Positions 27,301 to 39,900 of a stretch of DNA of 64,000 bases are shown piece by piece. Source of the DNA: Lagopus muta (taxonomy: Eukaryota > Chordata > Aves > Galliformes > Phasianidae); the NCBI RefSeq assembly GCF_023343835.1, contig NC_064435.1, positions 60,533,634 to 60,597,633 on the forward strand, read 5' to 3'. The stretch's first letter is position 1. Each line of letters opens with the position of its first letter. Under the pieces are notes generated by a model, which made no database searches, was not told the DNA's origin, and was given only the letters and a program-made list of their open reading frames with translations. Made by a program: the position numbers and the translations under genes.

Positions 27301-29517
27301 ATAGTTTCCCTTATGACATGAAAAAGCTGTTCTGTGGCTGACTTCACAAATCTGCAGATGCAGCTTTTATGCCTTCCCACACCCGTACCAGCATTAGCAC
27401 TTGGGCTCTGCAGAACCCAGGTCCAACCCTGCTTTTGTTAGAGGTGGAAATGCATCCCAGTGAGCCTTTAAGCTTTTATTCATTTATTTATTTACTTTTT
27501 TTTAACGTGGAATTGTTTCATCATGAGTGTGTGAGGGATTTCCACTTACAAAGGATTGACAACACTGTAATTGGAAGTGCATGTTAAATTACAGGAGCTA
27601 AAAGAAATCAGTCAATAGATGCATTCAGTTCTCAGCCACCAAGCTATGAAGCACTGCTGAAGTTTTCTCAAAGGCTTCTGTTGAAATAGCTTCACTTCAT
27701 ACAGAGAATTCAGATAGTTCTTGCAAGATTCCTTCTTTTACCTCATAGTTACCATTCACATGCGGGAGTAGTGAAAAGCCTAATTAGCTGAAATTAAAAC
27801 AGTAGCTAAACAAAAGATTGAGAACTCTCCCCCAGACACCCTGCTGTGCAGCAGGACACTGCTCTCCCAGGGGAAGCAGAGAAGGTGAATTGAAAGCCCC
27901 TGGGGCACAGGATGGAGTGCAGCCCTGTTCCCCTGTACTCATGAAGAGGGGACAGTGCTCTTCAAGCCCTACGCAAAGCTACATCCTGCATGACGTGATC
28001 TCTGTATTTTTCAACAAAATATAAAATAAAATAGTTTTTTATTCATCTTTTTCTCTTCTTAGTTAACTGTGAAAAAAAAAAAAAGCAGTCAATTACCCAT
28101 CCAAAGAGCCAAACACCTGTGTTTTCTACTTAAGAGAAAGTTAATGAAAAGGTTGTATAAGGGCTCTTATGGCAGATCTGGGCTCACAGCGTTAATAAAC
28201 AGAATCAGCTGTCTCGCAGCCATACTGGCCCTGAAAGTTGATTAAATCCAAGGACCTCTGCAGCTTGTTGGTAATCAGTACTTAAAACTCCCAACCGCGT
28301 GCTCTGCTCTCAGATCCAAGAAGGAAAATCAGAAATCTTTATGTCCCATTTTGTTAAACTCTCACAAGCCATCATGACATGTCTTTTTCGAGGGGTTGAT
28401 TAAAAATATATATAATCACAGATTTCTTGGATATTTCAATTTGAATTGTAGAAAACAGTGCAACAGAATTGAAGTTCTGCAACTCAAATCTATTGAATAC
28501 TCATATGGGGAAAAACATCTTGCAGTTATTCCTAGAATTAAAACCTAAGCCAATACAAGGAACAAACAAACATCCCCCTATGTCACTCTAGTCCCACTGA
28601 AATAGAAGCACTGTATATAAGCAAATATCAGAGGGTTTTAATTGCTGCCCACCAGCTCTCATACCCACAGTTTCCAGTTATTTAAGCTGAAGTCTTACTA
28701 CAAAACTTCATATTTTTACATGAGAAACTAAGACATACATATTTTTCAGGATTATAATTACATTTCCCATAAGGTCTTATAAATAAATAAAACCACCAGT
28801 TTTATTAAACGCAATTTACAAAACAGAAATTTTCTTAATGAGTATATACACTTCAATACATTTGCATTACATTATTAAACATGGAAGCTATCTTTGAGTA
28901 ACTTTATAGCATATGTAGCCGTGTTTGGTATATGTTGAAGTACTTCACAAATTATACATAAGTGCTTATGAACCAAATGCACAATTAAAATTACATTAGA
29001 ATTTCTCCCTTGAACTATTTTCTAGAGCTTCCAAAGAAGACATACAATACCCTCTTCCCAATATATAATGCAGTGCAACCGTTGCTAGTACAATAATGTC
29101 TGATTTTAATAACTTAATGGTAGCAGTATGTTTAAAGGATACAGATAGGCAAATATTTTTGATGCACTGCTTCATAACTTATCAAGCAATTTGCTACTGT
29201 AGAGGGAGCACAGATGCACAATTGCATACAAGTGTGCCTGTGTCTGAGGGCACTGCTCCACACACCTCAGGAGTGGAAGACAAAAGCCAAAGTCAGTGCT
29301 GTCCTTAAGAACAGGCTGGCAGTCCCAGATCACATCGGTATGTGGTTCCTTTCTCTTTACTCGTGCTCCCAGTGCCAGCAAGACAAGAGGGCACTGCAAG
29401 CTTCCTGCTGTGTTTAGCGCCTATCTCTTGGACTTTTCCAGACCACTACACACACTGTGTTCCAGCAGAGAGAGGCTGACCAGAAAGGAACTCAGCTACA
29501 CACCTGCACCCATTTAC
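24385..29517. other. Non-coding DNA downstream of the GABBR2-like exon
   Basis: Follows the splice donor of the GABBR2-like exon on the minus strand, so it is at least partly its intron. It holds one antisense CR1 tail and several T/A runs. No second exon is seen. Confidence 0.65.
26403..26545 (-). mobile_element. CR1 LINE 3' tail, antisense
   Basis: Starts with the complement of the CR1 terminal repeat (ATCATTGAATCATCTAGG), then TTGGAAAAGACCTTCAAGATCATCAAG and CACTAAACCATGTTCCTAAGTGCCACATCCA. Short, 5' truncated copy. Confidence 0.92.
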
Positions 29518-29763
29518 CTGCGTGTCGTGGAAGGAAACCTGGAGCTCATAGTTCTTCAGAATCCAGGAATGCCTGCGCAAGTGCTGCAGGGCCAAGCGCA
29601 CGGCAGGCAGGACGCCCGCTGTCAAGTTCCTGCCATCGATCAGGCAGCTGCTGGGCAAGAGCCCCAGCAGGGAGAGGCGAGTGCGATTCAGCTCTTCGGA
29701 GCCCTTGACTGCCAGTAACAGAAGCAGCACCAGAACGCCCAGTTTCTGGTTCCAGAGAACCAT
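29518..29763 (-). CDS. GABBR2-like first exon (alternative GABBR2 exon or diverged GABA-B-like paralog)
   Basis: An 82-codon exon homologous to GABBR2 exon 1. It begins at an ATG in good context (A at -3 and G at +4), then a signal peptide with hydrophobic core LGVLVLLLLLAV, two N-glycosylation sequons (NRT at 26, NLT at 46), the family motif SLLGLLP and GVLPAVRLALQHL, and finally ILKNYELQVSFHDTQ. It stops in phase 0 at ACGCAG|GTAAATG, exactly where GABBR2 exon 1 stops after YDTE. Aligned from the SxxGLxP motif, identity to GABBR2 exon 1 is about 40% by eye with two short gaps. The end (YEL then HD) also resembles GABBR1. An extra Cys lies at residue 40. It has the same strand and phase as GABBR2 exon 1, so it could splice in frame to GABBR2 exon 2; equally it could open a separate gene. 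No following exon was recognised. Unspliced, the frame would stop at 29446 after 105 residues. Exon homology is clear; which gene owns it is open. Confidence 0.82.
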
Positions 29764-32700
29764 CGTGCTGTGTTCTTCCCTTTTTCTTCCTTTTGCCTTG
29801 CAGTTTTTTCCTTCCCTTCTGCATCCCGAAGGTGAAGGCCTCAGGCCCTCCGGTTGCCTGACATTCTGCGGCTTTCCTCTGCTTCACTCAGCTGTGGCCC
29901 TCTAAGAAAGGAGCTAATTGTTATTAAAGGATAAAGACCTCTCTACGGCTGGCTTTTCCAATTTGGACAGTAATCCAGCTCACAGCAGTGCTGTGAATCA
30001 ATACTTCACAAGAATAATCTCTAGGCAAATTGCTCTGCCAAATCTAATTTTAAACATGTGTCATTTTAAACATTTCTGTCGCAGAAATACTCATCCATAG
30101 GTGACAAATCGATACACAAACTGGTACGATCCCTTTGAGAATGGATATTCGAGGGACTGATCGGTGTGGCTGTACACTGAACCACTTTCAGCACTCCGCA
30201 CGCAGCCAGCTGGGAAGATTGCTTCGGTTTGTGTCATCTTGCACAAATCACATTTTCAATCAGCTTCAGAAAGCCTGAACAGAATACTCTGTGCTATGTG
30301 TTGTTGATGCTTTATGTACCTCCAGTGCAAAGGCTGTGTTAGCTCAAAGCTATATATCCTGTGCCTGATTCCGCTTTCCTCAGAACTTTCTTTCTTCTAT
30401 TAAAATCAGTGCAAGTTTTGAGCGTGCACTGAATTGAGTCTGTCTCTCCCATGTACAGTCACCTACCTTGGAACAGGCATCTCACACATTGCTTTAGCTA
30501 CCTCAGTAATTTCATCATATTATTTGCAGCTTTCCAGGTAATTCTGTTCCATGGAATGGAGAGTGTGCTGTGCACACAGAAACACAAAGAAAATAGTGTT
30601 GCCATAGAAAGTCTTTGCTGAATTAAAACCTAATCTCACCTGTGGAGAAGGGACCAGAACAAGGACCATGGCATCACAGAAGAACCTGCACCTCTGCTCT
30701 TCAGCACTCTTAGACAGCAACCAACTCTCCCCATCCCACCTGGACACTGAGAGCCCCAAAACCTATTGGGATGCTGGCATAGGCAAGTGGGGGAATGCAA
30801 GCACCAAGTCCAGGGATGGAGAGAGGGGAGGAACAGCTGGCCTGGGAGGTGCTTGTTTATTCATGGAGCAAAAAGCTCGAACTTTCTGGGAGGTCTCATT
30901 ATGCACACAGCTGAATAGCAAATTGTTTTGCCATCGTGTAGAAATGCAAGATTCCAAAAGAAATGCTCTGTGCCAAGCTGGGATGGAAACCCAAAACCTC
31001 AAAAGGTTTTCATGACTCAGTAATCTGAAAGAAAAACAAATTGAGGGGCTCACAGGCAGACGTTTGATTTGATACAAGTCAAATTTGAAATAATATGTTT
31101 CGAGCCTGGCAATTTACTTTATGAATAGTTGACATTTCAAAACAAAGTATTAGTTTGATGCACAAAGTAAGGTTTTTTTTTTAATTTAAAATTTTCAAAA
31201 TACAGTGCTCAAAAACATTTTCAGGTCAATAAATTCTATTGAAACTTACATACAACTAAAAAGCATCAGGAGAAAAACTCCCAATGAAGCCTAATTATAA
31301 GCATTCTAATTTATGATTACAATCTATAAACTATGTGACATGAGGGCATGGAAATAAACAGATAAGTAAAAGTAAAGAGAGCAAAATAACACTGATTAGA
31401 GAAGCAATGAACGTCTGCCTTGGGCCCAGGGACTAGCCCCAAGCAGAAGATACGCTCAATTTGTTGCTAACCGTCCACAGTGATTCTTCTGCCAGTTCAC
31501 TCATGCAACTGGGCGGGGAAGAGCCCAACAGTTGTTATTACTGCTCTCCATGCATTCTCAGGCACAAATACAAGGTGAATTAGAAATACCTAGTGTAGAT
31601 CCCTTACTTGTCTTCATCAACATTGCCTATAGCTACAAGACTGTCTGAGTCCTTCATGTGGGAAAGGAAATCCAGCTTTTGTTCCTGTACAAGGCAGTGT
31701 CCAAACCAAATGTAGCAAGGTCAGAAATAACTGGGAGAATTCCCCCAAACTGAGACATTAGGACATTACCTGGGCACAACACTAAATATGAAGCACAGTC
31801 CATTAGCAAACCCCTACACAGCAACAATTTAGCATAATACTTAATAGGCATGTTCTATTCCTTATTCTTATGATTCTATAATGTAATTATTGAAAATATA
31901 TCTTTTAAACATTTTTAAGCTCAAGATATATTTTTTCCATGAGCAGAGAGACAATGCAGGCCAAGATCTTATTTAAATCCCATTTAATACCTCTCTTAGA
32001 GGCTTAAATAGGATTTTGTTGGTGAACAGTCCTTGGTCCAGCCTTCCTTATGAATGTTACTTCAATATTGACTACACTAGGGGAAAGGAGGGGAAGGAAA
32101 CACGAGGCACTCATACTGCCCAACCTCAGCAGCTAAAGAGCTGCTCTCCTCTTATATCTAAAGCTTTTCACCAACTCAGCAGGGAATACAGGGCTGCATG
32201 AGTCATAGCTTTGGCTCACCTTTAGGCAACAAAAAGTATGGTTTGAATATAGGTGCTCAAAATGTGAATATCACGTCTCACCTTGTTCAACCCCTCTTGC
32301 CCCAGCCAGTGCGTTTAAATTCATGAGAGAAGTGGTGTATTGGAGGCTATGAAATCAATTTCAGCACTAGACAGATAGACATAAATTTCAAGGGCAAGCA
32401 TTTTAAGAAGCATCACCTCACTGTATAGATATGTAAGTGGCTTCAATCTAGATAAGTGTTTTTTTCTCCTTGTGCTGCTTCTGGGTCTTCTAAGCAATGC
32501 TGCATTTAACTCATAGCTGGCAAAGGAACCAACAAGATAATGGACAAGTGCAGCCTCATGTTATTTGCTTCCTTAAAATTTACTTCCTGAGAATCTCTCT
32601 AACTGTGTGATTGTTTCTTCTACATTATCTGTACTTCTAATTAATCCTTTCATGCATGACAAAACATGTCTGTATGTTTCATTTTGATGAAATAAATAAC

Positions 32701-34083
32701 CATATTTCCATATTTATGGTTGATTGGACAGGTACAAATTTCAGTGTTAGAATAACTTTTCCTGAGGCTTAATACCTAAAAAATACCTTTCATGCTCTTG
32801 TCACTCATTCAGGAAAACTCAGTTGAAAATCTCCCAAACTTGCTACCAAACACAACAATTATGAAATACTGAGTCACTGAATCAAGTAACTGTATCTCAC
32901 GCACACGTCTCAAACATGAAGCTGAATTTCCACAATTATTTGAAACAGTAATCCTTTTGAAATTTGAATTCAGTTGCAGAAAATGAGGTCATTTCATTTT
33001 AAATCCTGCTTTCTCTTGTTTTGGGGGACTTTACCCAAGGTAGATCCTTGTTATTCAGCACAGTAAGGATCACTGTAGTTTTTGCAAGAGTTAGCTTACA
33101 GCCATAGGACACAACTGGTGACCAGAGGACTAGATGACTCATTGCTGGTATCTCCATTGTGATATCTACACAGACAAGCTAAGTAATTTGCAGAGAGGGA
33201 AACTGTAGGAGGAAACCATGCTCCCCTGTAGGAGCACGGTCCCCAGGAACTTAAGAGGGAAAAAAACCTAGCATAAATATCTCTCCTATAGCCAATGTAT
33301 TCCAAAGACAAAAGGAGAAATCTTTTTGTGTTGTCTTCTTTATTGCATTATCCTCTGTCTTTCTAGCATTTTTCTGAACCATAACTCACTTCAAGAGTTA
33401 TTAGTTCATGCAAAAGGTTGACTATAGTCTGTGTTAACTGTGTTAAAGGGTGGCTATATATTCAAGCTGTATGTCACCTCATTCCTCCTACACAGAACAT
33501 CGTCCCCCTTGAGAAACACCCATTAACATTTATAAGATACGCTAATCCCAGCCTCAAATGTTAGCTTTTTCAAAGTAGGTTATCATTCACCCCTCTTGTC
33601 CTGGGTGTCTCTGATCTTGCTGCTTAATCGCTCAATGTAATTAGAGTACAGAGTGCTCACATATCCTAGGAAACCTCAGTAATGCACTGGAATCCATTAC
33701 GATTTATTTGGATGGCAATTCCTGTTCTTATATCAAGACCAAACTTCCATCTGTGCCAAGAGTAGCTCCAATATTGAAAACTATTATCTGCCCTAACATA
33801 TCTCAGCTTTTCAGGTAGCCAGCTGTTCAGCTAAAACAATTCACCTCCCACAGCATTACCAAACAACCAGGTTACCTACTCCCACTACCCAGCCAGGCCT
33901 GACCAGATTTGCTTGCAGCTAACCAGATTCACATGAAGAAGACAAATGAAAACTGTGCTGCAAATCATAGTGTTTTGCTCCTCTCACATAGCCTGAAAAT
34001 CTAAGCTCAGCTCCTTACCCTCTTCCTCAGCATTGCAGCACACAGATCAGATTCATTTTCTTTGTGCTGAACAGTGGACTTTA

Positions 34084-34101
34084 AAAAAAAAAAAAAAAAA
34101 A
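34084..34101. repeat. Poly(A) run
   Basis: About 18 consecutive A; no retroposed sequence is recognised beside it. Confidence 0.9.
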
Positions 34102-36903
34102 GAGATAATATTACTAGTATATACAACATCAGTGAGGTTATTCCTGCAGTAATCCATCAAGTTCTAGTGGTAGCACTTTGAGGATGAGAATGACAAACTA
34201 AAAGATCCAGAAGAAAGCCACAGGAGTACACAGAAGAGTAAAAAATGAAGCAGCTCTGTCTGTCTAGTTCAATGCCTTATTTACTTGCCTTAATCTATCA
34301 CTTGCTGTATAAGAATCTAGGATAAAAAAAATGATTTGTAGTAATTCCAAACTTTTGAACTCACTGGACAGGGAAAATGTGTTTCTACCCTTCAGTTAGC
34401 TTTAAATAAAATAACCTTTATTTGAGAAATCACCTGCAGAGCTTACATGTAAGGCCTGATAGGTGTCTAGGGCTCCTAACTACTACTGTAGAAGAGAACA
34501 ACAGGTACTGAGGCACTGCTGTTGTGTTGCTGTGACCAGACCAAGGGCTTCTGCTGGCAGTGGAGCAACTCCTCTCCACGCCAACAAGAACAGAATGACG
34601 CCAGCCCTACAGACCTATAAACGTTTTATTCCACCATGCTCTCTGAAAATTTAAAGCAAGCAACTATGAATGTCTTTGTTCAAGTAGCAAATCCAGCAAT
34701 CTGTCTCACAGAAGCACATGGCATTTTCTGAGGTGGGTTGGCCTGCTGAAGTGCTGAACATCCCACTGCAAATCACTCAGCGCTTTTGGAAAGCAAAACC
34801 TCACCTCAATTCAGGAACCTAAGCTGAAACTTCAAAGAGAGAAGAAAACAAAAAAGCAAAAAAAATTGTAGCGGTTACCATTAGTATTCTTTAGAGCAAG
34901 AGATGATGAGAGGCAGGAAGCCTGACTAAGTTTGAAGATCTGAAATGTAAGACATCTCTGTATTGCTTTCTCTGTGTAGTGGTAGATAATAACACATAAT
35001 TTTACTATATTACATAAAGTCTTCCTGCCACTAGCACATACATCCGGACTAAATTCTCGCCACCAACAAGGAAGCCAGTCCTGCTTGCAATTTTTATAAA
35101 TGGAGAACGTGGAAGGGACAAAAGAGGAAAGAAAGGGGCTCTCACTCTCTCAAGCAATCTCCTGTAAACTACTGAAACTCAGAGCTCTCAGAATTCACAT
35201 AGGTGAGGGGAAGGCAAAACTCAAGGTGCTTTACAGAACTTCCAAGTAAAAGGTAGAGTTTAACATTTTTATACTGTCCTTGTATGCTGAAATATCTCTA
35301 TATGATGATGTTAAGTAACACAGGAGTGAATTTCTGAAAATAACAATGCTTGAAAAATATTACATGATTGAAAAATAAAACGTACCATACTAGAGTGTTA
35401 ATCTGTCAAAAGCTGTCATTTTTTATAGAGTAAAAATTGTAAAGAAAGGTATGTGCTCTTTGCTAGAAAAACATTAAATTCCCTGTGAGAGTAGAAGGAG
35501 TAAACAGTGGAAAGGAAGTTAATTAAAAACCCAAAAGGGGCTCTTCCTACTTTTCCCAGGAGGAACTGGAGGTAAAATGGTTTCTTAGACACCTGTTGTG
35601 TGTATGTATCTTCAGGTAATTCCGGAGACCAGTGAAGAAACTGAGGCCTGCCTTAGGCAAGAAGTATCAAAATCAAAATGCACAGCTACTGGAAGGAAAC
35701 ATAAAATTGAACAAATACCTTATTTTAAAGATAGGTGATAGTGACTCTTTAATTAAAAAGAAGTAAATAAATCTAAAAAAAAAACAAGATAACTGGATGA
35801 GCTCCTCCAATGAAAGCTGTGGAAATATGATTTTTGCATCCACAGAAAGGAAGAGCTGTTACTGCATCAACAGAGCTTAAACTGGAAACAACAATACACC
35901 CTCAAAGGGTTTCCATGCAAATCACAGAGAAGAGGATTTCAGGATCTGAGGGATCCTGAAGACAAGACTCAAACACTTACTCTAGTTCATAGTGGATCAG
36001 GCAAGAAATTCCAAGTGAAATATGTGGCCTATACTGTAGATGCTGGATAATCCTAACGGTCCTCTGATCTTAGAACACGTTAATTATTTAAGGGAATACC
36101 ATGGCCTTAGTAGGAAACGTAAGTTTTCTAATCCTATGCCTCAAACTCATGCTGTTTGCTTTCAGGCAATTAGTCCATTATCTGGGCCTTCATCTCTCCA
36201 GAGCCTCAGTAAGACAATTTGAACAGCCCTGCCGAATTAGCCCGTACATTCTAAGATCTCAGTGACTATTACTTTCAGAGAGGAGGTGGGTATTTACCTT
36301 TAATCTCTCAGCTTCAATTTTCACATTTGGAAATACTTATTTGGAAAATACTATGGATGAAATTGTCAGTACTAAAGTCTTATGATAATGAAAAGCTAAT
36401 GACATGGAAATTGGACATCAATCACTGACTTGGCAATGAAATTACATGGTTATTCCAACACAAGAAAAAATATCTGAAAGAACAGTGTTTGGCGGTCAGT
36501 GTTTGCTGTTTCCACTCAGCAGGCAGCACAAACCAGCCCTAAATCCAGCAGCTGTTACCCACAGCAAAATCCTCCACAAAGAGAGGCAGCCGTGGCTGGC
36601 AAAGAAGGCTCTGTCGTCCCTCGAGCATAAGCAGCAAAGCAAGGGGAAACACCATATGACTGAAGATACATTTCAGCTTTTCTCAGGGGCACTTTGTTCA
36701 AGTCAGAGTGATGCTGTGGCTGAACCAGTTTGCTTCAGGAGTTAGCAACTGGTATATGAATGTCAGCACTATGGAACAAGGAAAGAACTGAAAATATTAT
36801 TTCTAGCTCAGCTACACTCGCAAATAAGACAGCAGTGTGACTGGCTCCAAAAAGGCTTCAGGCTCTATTAGTGTTTTAATTTCACAATTCCTAGCACAAA
36901 AAT

Positions 36904-36983
36904 AAACTTATATATATATTTTATATATAATAATAAAATATATATTTTATATATAATAAATTTATATATATATAATAAAAAAA
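36904..36983. repeat. AT-only repeat block with internal duplication
   Basis: About 80 bases of almost pure A/T. The unit TATATATTTTATATATAATA occurs twice, followed by a related third stretch. Self-complementary and able to form cruciforms. Confidence 0.9.
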
Positions 36984-39900
36984 GTGATGCATTTGTTCCC
37001 TCTCAGTTTTGAATCTTGCAGTTTGAAACAGAGCTCCAGCAAGGGGCTGCCACATACCCACACTCATCTCCACAGGACTGAGTCACACCAGTGCTGACTG
37101 ACCTCAGTGTGCTTCTCTGCTTGCCCCAGCTGCTCCAAAAGTTAGCTGAGCCACAATGGACTGTGGTGGATTTCCTTTCTTGACTTCCACCACTCAATCA
37201 CCTGAGCCAAAACTCTATATTCCAAGGTTCAAACCTTGCTAAGAAGAAGTATCTTCTGTCCAGTGGTGGCAGTGACCTCCATTTGAGTTTCGTGAAGGAA
37301 CTGTTTGGTTCCCACCTCCCTCAACTTCCTCAAATGCATTGCTATGCTTTGCTATTCCGCCGTATGCCAAGAAAATTCCCATAAAGCAATGAAATTTCAA
37401 GTGGAGAACAAAGCTTGATCCACAAATGCATCATTACTTCATTATGTCGTTCACGAGAGATGCTGATCTGTAGCCTTGAGATGATATTTGTTGTCATCTC
37501 AAACAGCTGCATGCATTCAATTAAAACAGTACAAATACTGCACAGAAAACTTTTTCTGTGAATGCCATCATAACTCTCTTTTAGCTCCTTCCTCTCTCTT
37601 TTTCTATCACAAAATATTTTCTTCACAGTTATCTCTAGAATATTACACTCCATCTTTTCCACAAACCTGAGTAATTTACGGTTGTTGGTAACTGTTTCAG
37701 AGGACAGGGCCTTCCCCCTCTTTCTGCAAATGTAAATGGAAACTCCCTCCTGGATTTACTCAAAAAATTACTTTTCTGCACTGACAGAGTGTGTTTGGCA
37801 TTTGAATCAAAAGATTCCATAACAGTATGTTTTGCAGTATGCATGGGATAAGTTATACATGAAATTGCAAGACATATGCCAGAAAATGATACATTGGCTT
37901 TAATTTCTCTGCAAAGATATTTAGAGGATATACATTCTGCAGGTCTGAGATCCACACCCAGAAGAGTGGGTGCTGTGAATACATGATTTCTCTCCTCTCC
38001 CCACCTACATCTTAGCATCAGTGGAAAAACTAGCATGGAATTAACATAAATGCTTAACTTTTAGATGACTCCTTCCAAGTTTACAAAACTCAAATGCAAA
38101 AAGAGGTTATATGCCTTAAGTGGAACCATATTGAATGAAAGTCAAAGGGAACATCAATGGCTTTAACAAATACATCCATTCCAGGCAGAACACTGCCAGC
38201 AGAGTAGCCTGTGATCATTACCTGTATAGCGTGACATGTATATCATCAGTCTAAACTATCTGCATATATCAGAAAGCATTAAGTACTCAGTGATATTTGA
38301 AAGTAAGAAATTATCCATCAACTTCAACATATGCCAGACACAAGCTCACGATAATACCAGAGTCTGTCTGTTCGGTCTGACTTTTAGCATCTTTTTGGTA
38401 TTCAGCTGGCTGCTCCCCTTAGAACAGACGACTAGGACAACACCTCACCTGTCCTATTTCAAGTTCTGCCTTAAAAATGAAAATAAAGCTCCAGGAAATT
38501 CAGCAATCAGAACACTCACAAATGATGTGAAGGAGTCGGGCTGTGTTTATGCTGTTATCTTAAAACAGACCTTCTGCTGCTACACCTGCATGCAGGCCCA
38601 AGTCCTGGGGGGAGGCTGAAGTGCCACTGCACAGCTTGGATCTGGGGCCCCTTTCATGCCCTCCCAACAGTAGTGCTGAGGAACTGCTTGCCCTGGCTGC
38701 AGACAGAAGGGTAGGCTGACCCCAGAGGAGCTGGAGGTTGGAGGCAGGCTCACCCACGTGTGCTGGAGGGTCCTGATGGAGTTCAAGTTTCATCTCGGGG
38801 TACATCATCCATGTACAGAGTGTGTCAGGCTCACCCCAGATCCTGATTTACCACACTTCCCACACAAATCCAGCTGCTATGAGAGTGACTCCAGCCTGCG
38901 CCTCCTGAGACAACCAGCCTAACCAGCACACTGTGTGCAGATCTCTCAGGGGGATGCTCTCACTTGATTCTGTGAGGGAAGAGCTGCTCAGGTGGCAACC
39001 AAAAGCTGGCAGTCCTCCGAGATCCAGCCATTGGACTCTGTACTTCATGCTCCTCATGGATCCCTTATTTTGTTCTACTGCCAGAAAATGCCTCTCCTGC
39101 TCCTAGACTATGTTGCCTGTCCTTAATAAGTGTGTGTAACTCTTACTCCAGCACGCAGGAACAAGACATGAGTCAACTTTGTTGACAGCAGTCCTGAGTG
39201 GGCTTTTCTGCAAAAGACAGCTTTACTTGGAGGCTGAACTTCTCTTTCAACATAGAATAGCTGGTAGGAATGACCCAGACCAGTGCACAGCCTATACAAC
39301 TTTTTTAAACCTTGAAGAAAGAAGGTCTTGCTGAAAAACACAGATATTTTCATAGTAAAAGGAAAATAAAGAGAAGGCCTTTTTATGACGTATCTATATT
39401 ATAACTTCTTGTCAGATAAATTAGGTGAGGCAGTTTCTCCTTAATTATAGAATAGAAGGCAAATATGTATTAAATATCAAGAAGTTTCCATTTTCCTTAA
39501 AAGGTTTTTGTGGAGTTCTGTGTATGCGTCATAGCCCACCCTTCTATGCTCTTTAAAGGTATTAGAGTATGTTGTTATGTAAAGACGAGATTACATCAGG
39601 ATTACTACAATTTATTTGTAGTTATTAGAGGAAATTAAATAATCTCACCACCATAGTATGAATTTTCTTCTCTCTTTGTGATAATATATCCCCCTTAGTT
39701 CTGGAAGGTGTTTTTCAGATCGTTTAGACTCCCTTTGCTCTCCAAAAACAAGTGACAGCATCCTAACCTGCAGACACGACTTTCCTGGCTATAAATGTTT
39801 AGATTCAAAACAAAATCATCCTCTCTCTGCAACACCTGCAGCACTGATCCTACAAGAAATCAGAAAATATATTCCATATTCAAGGGAAAATGTCCAGATG

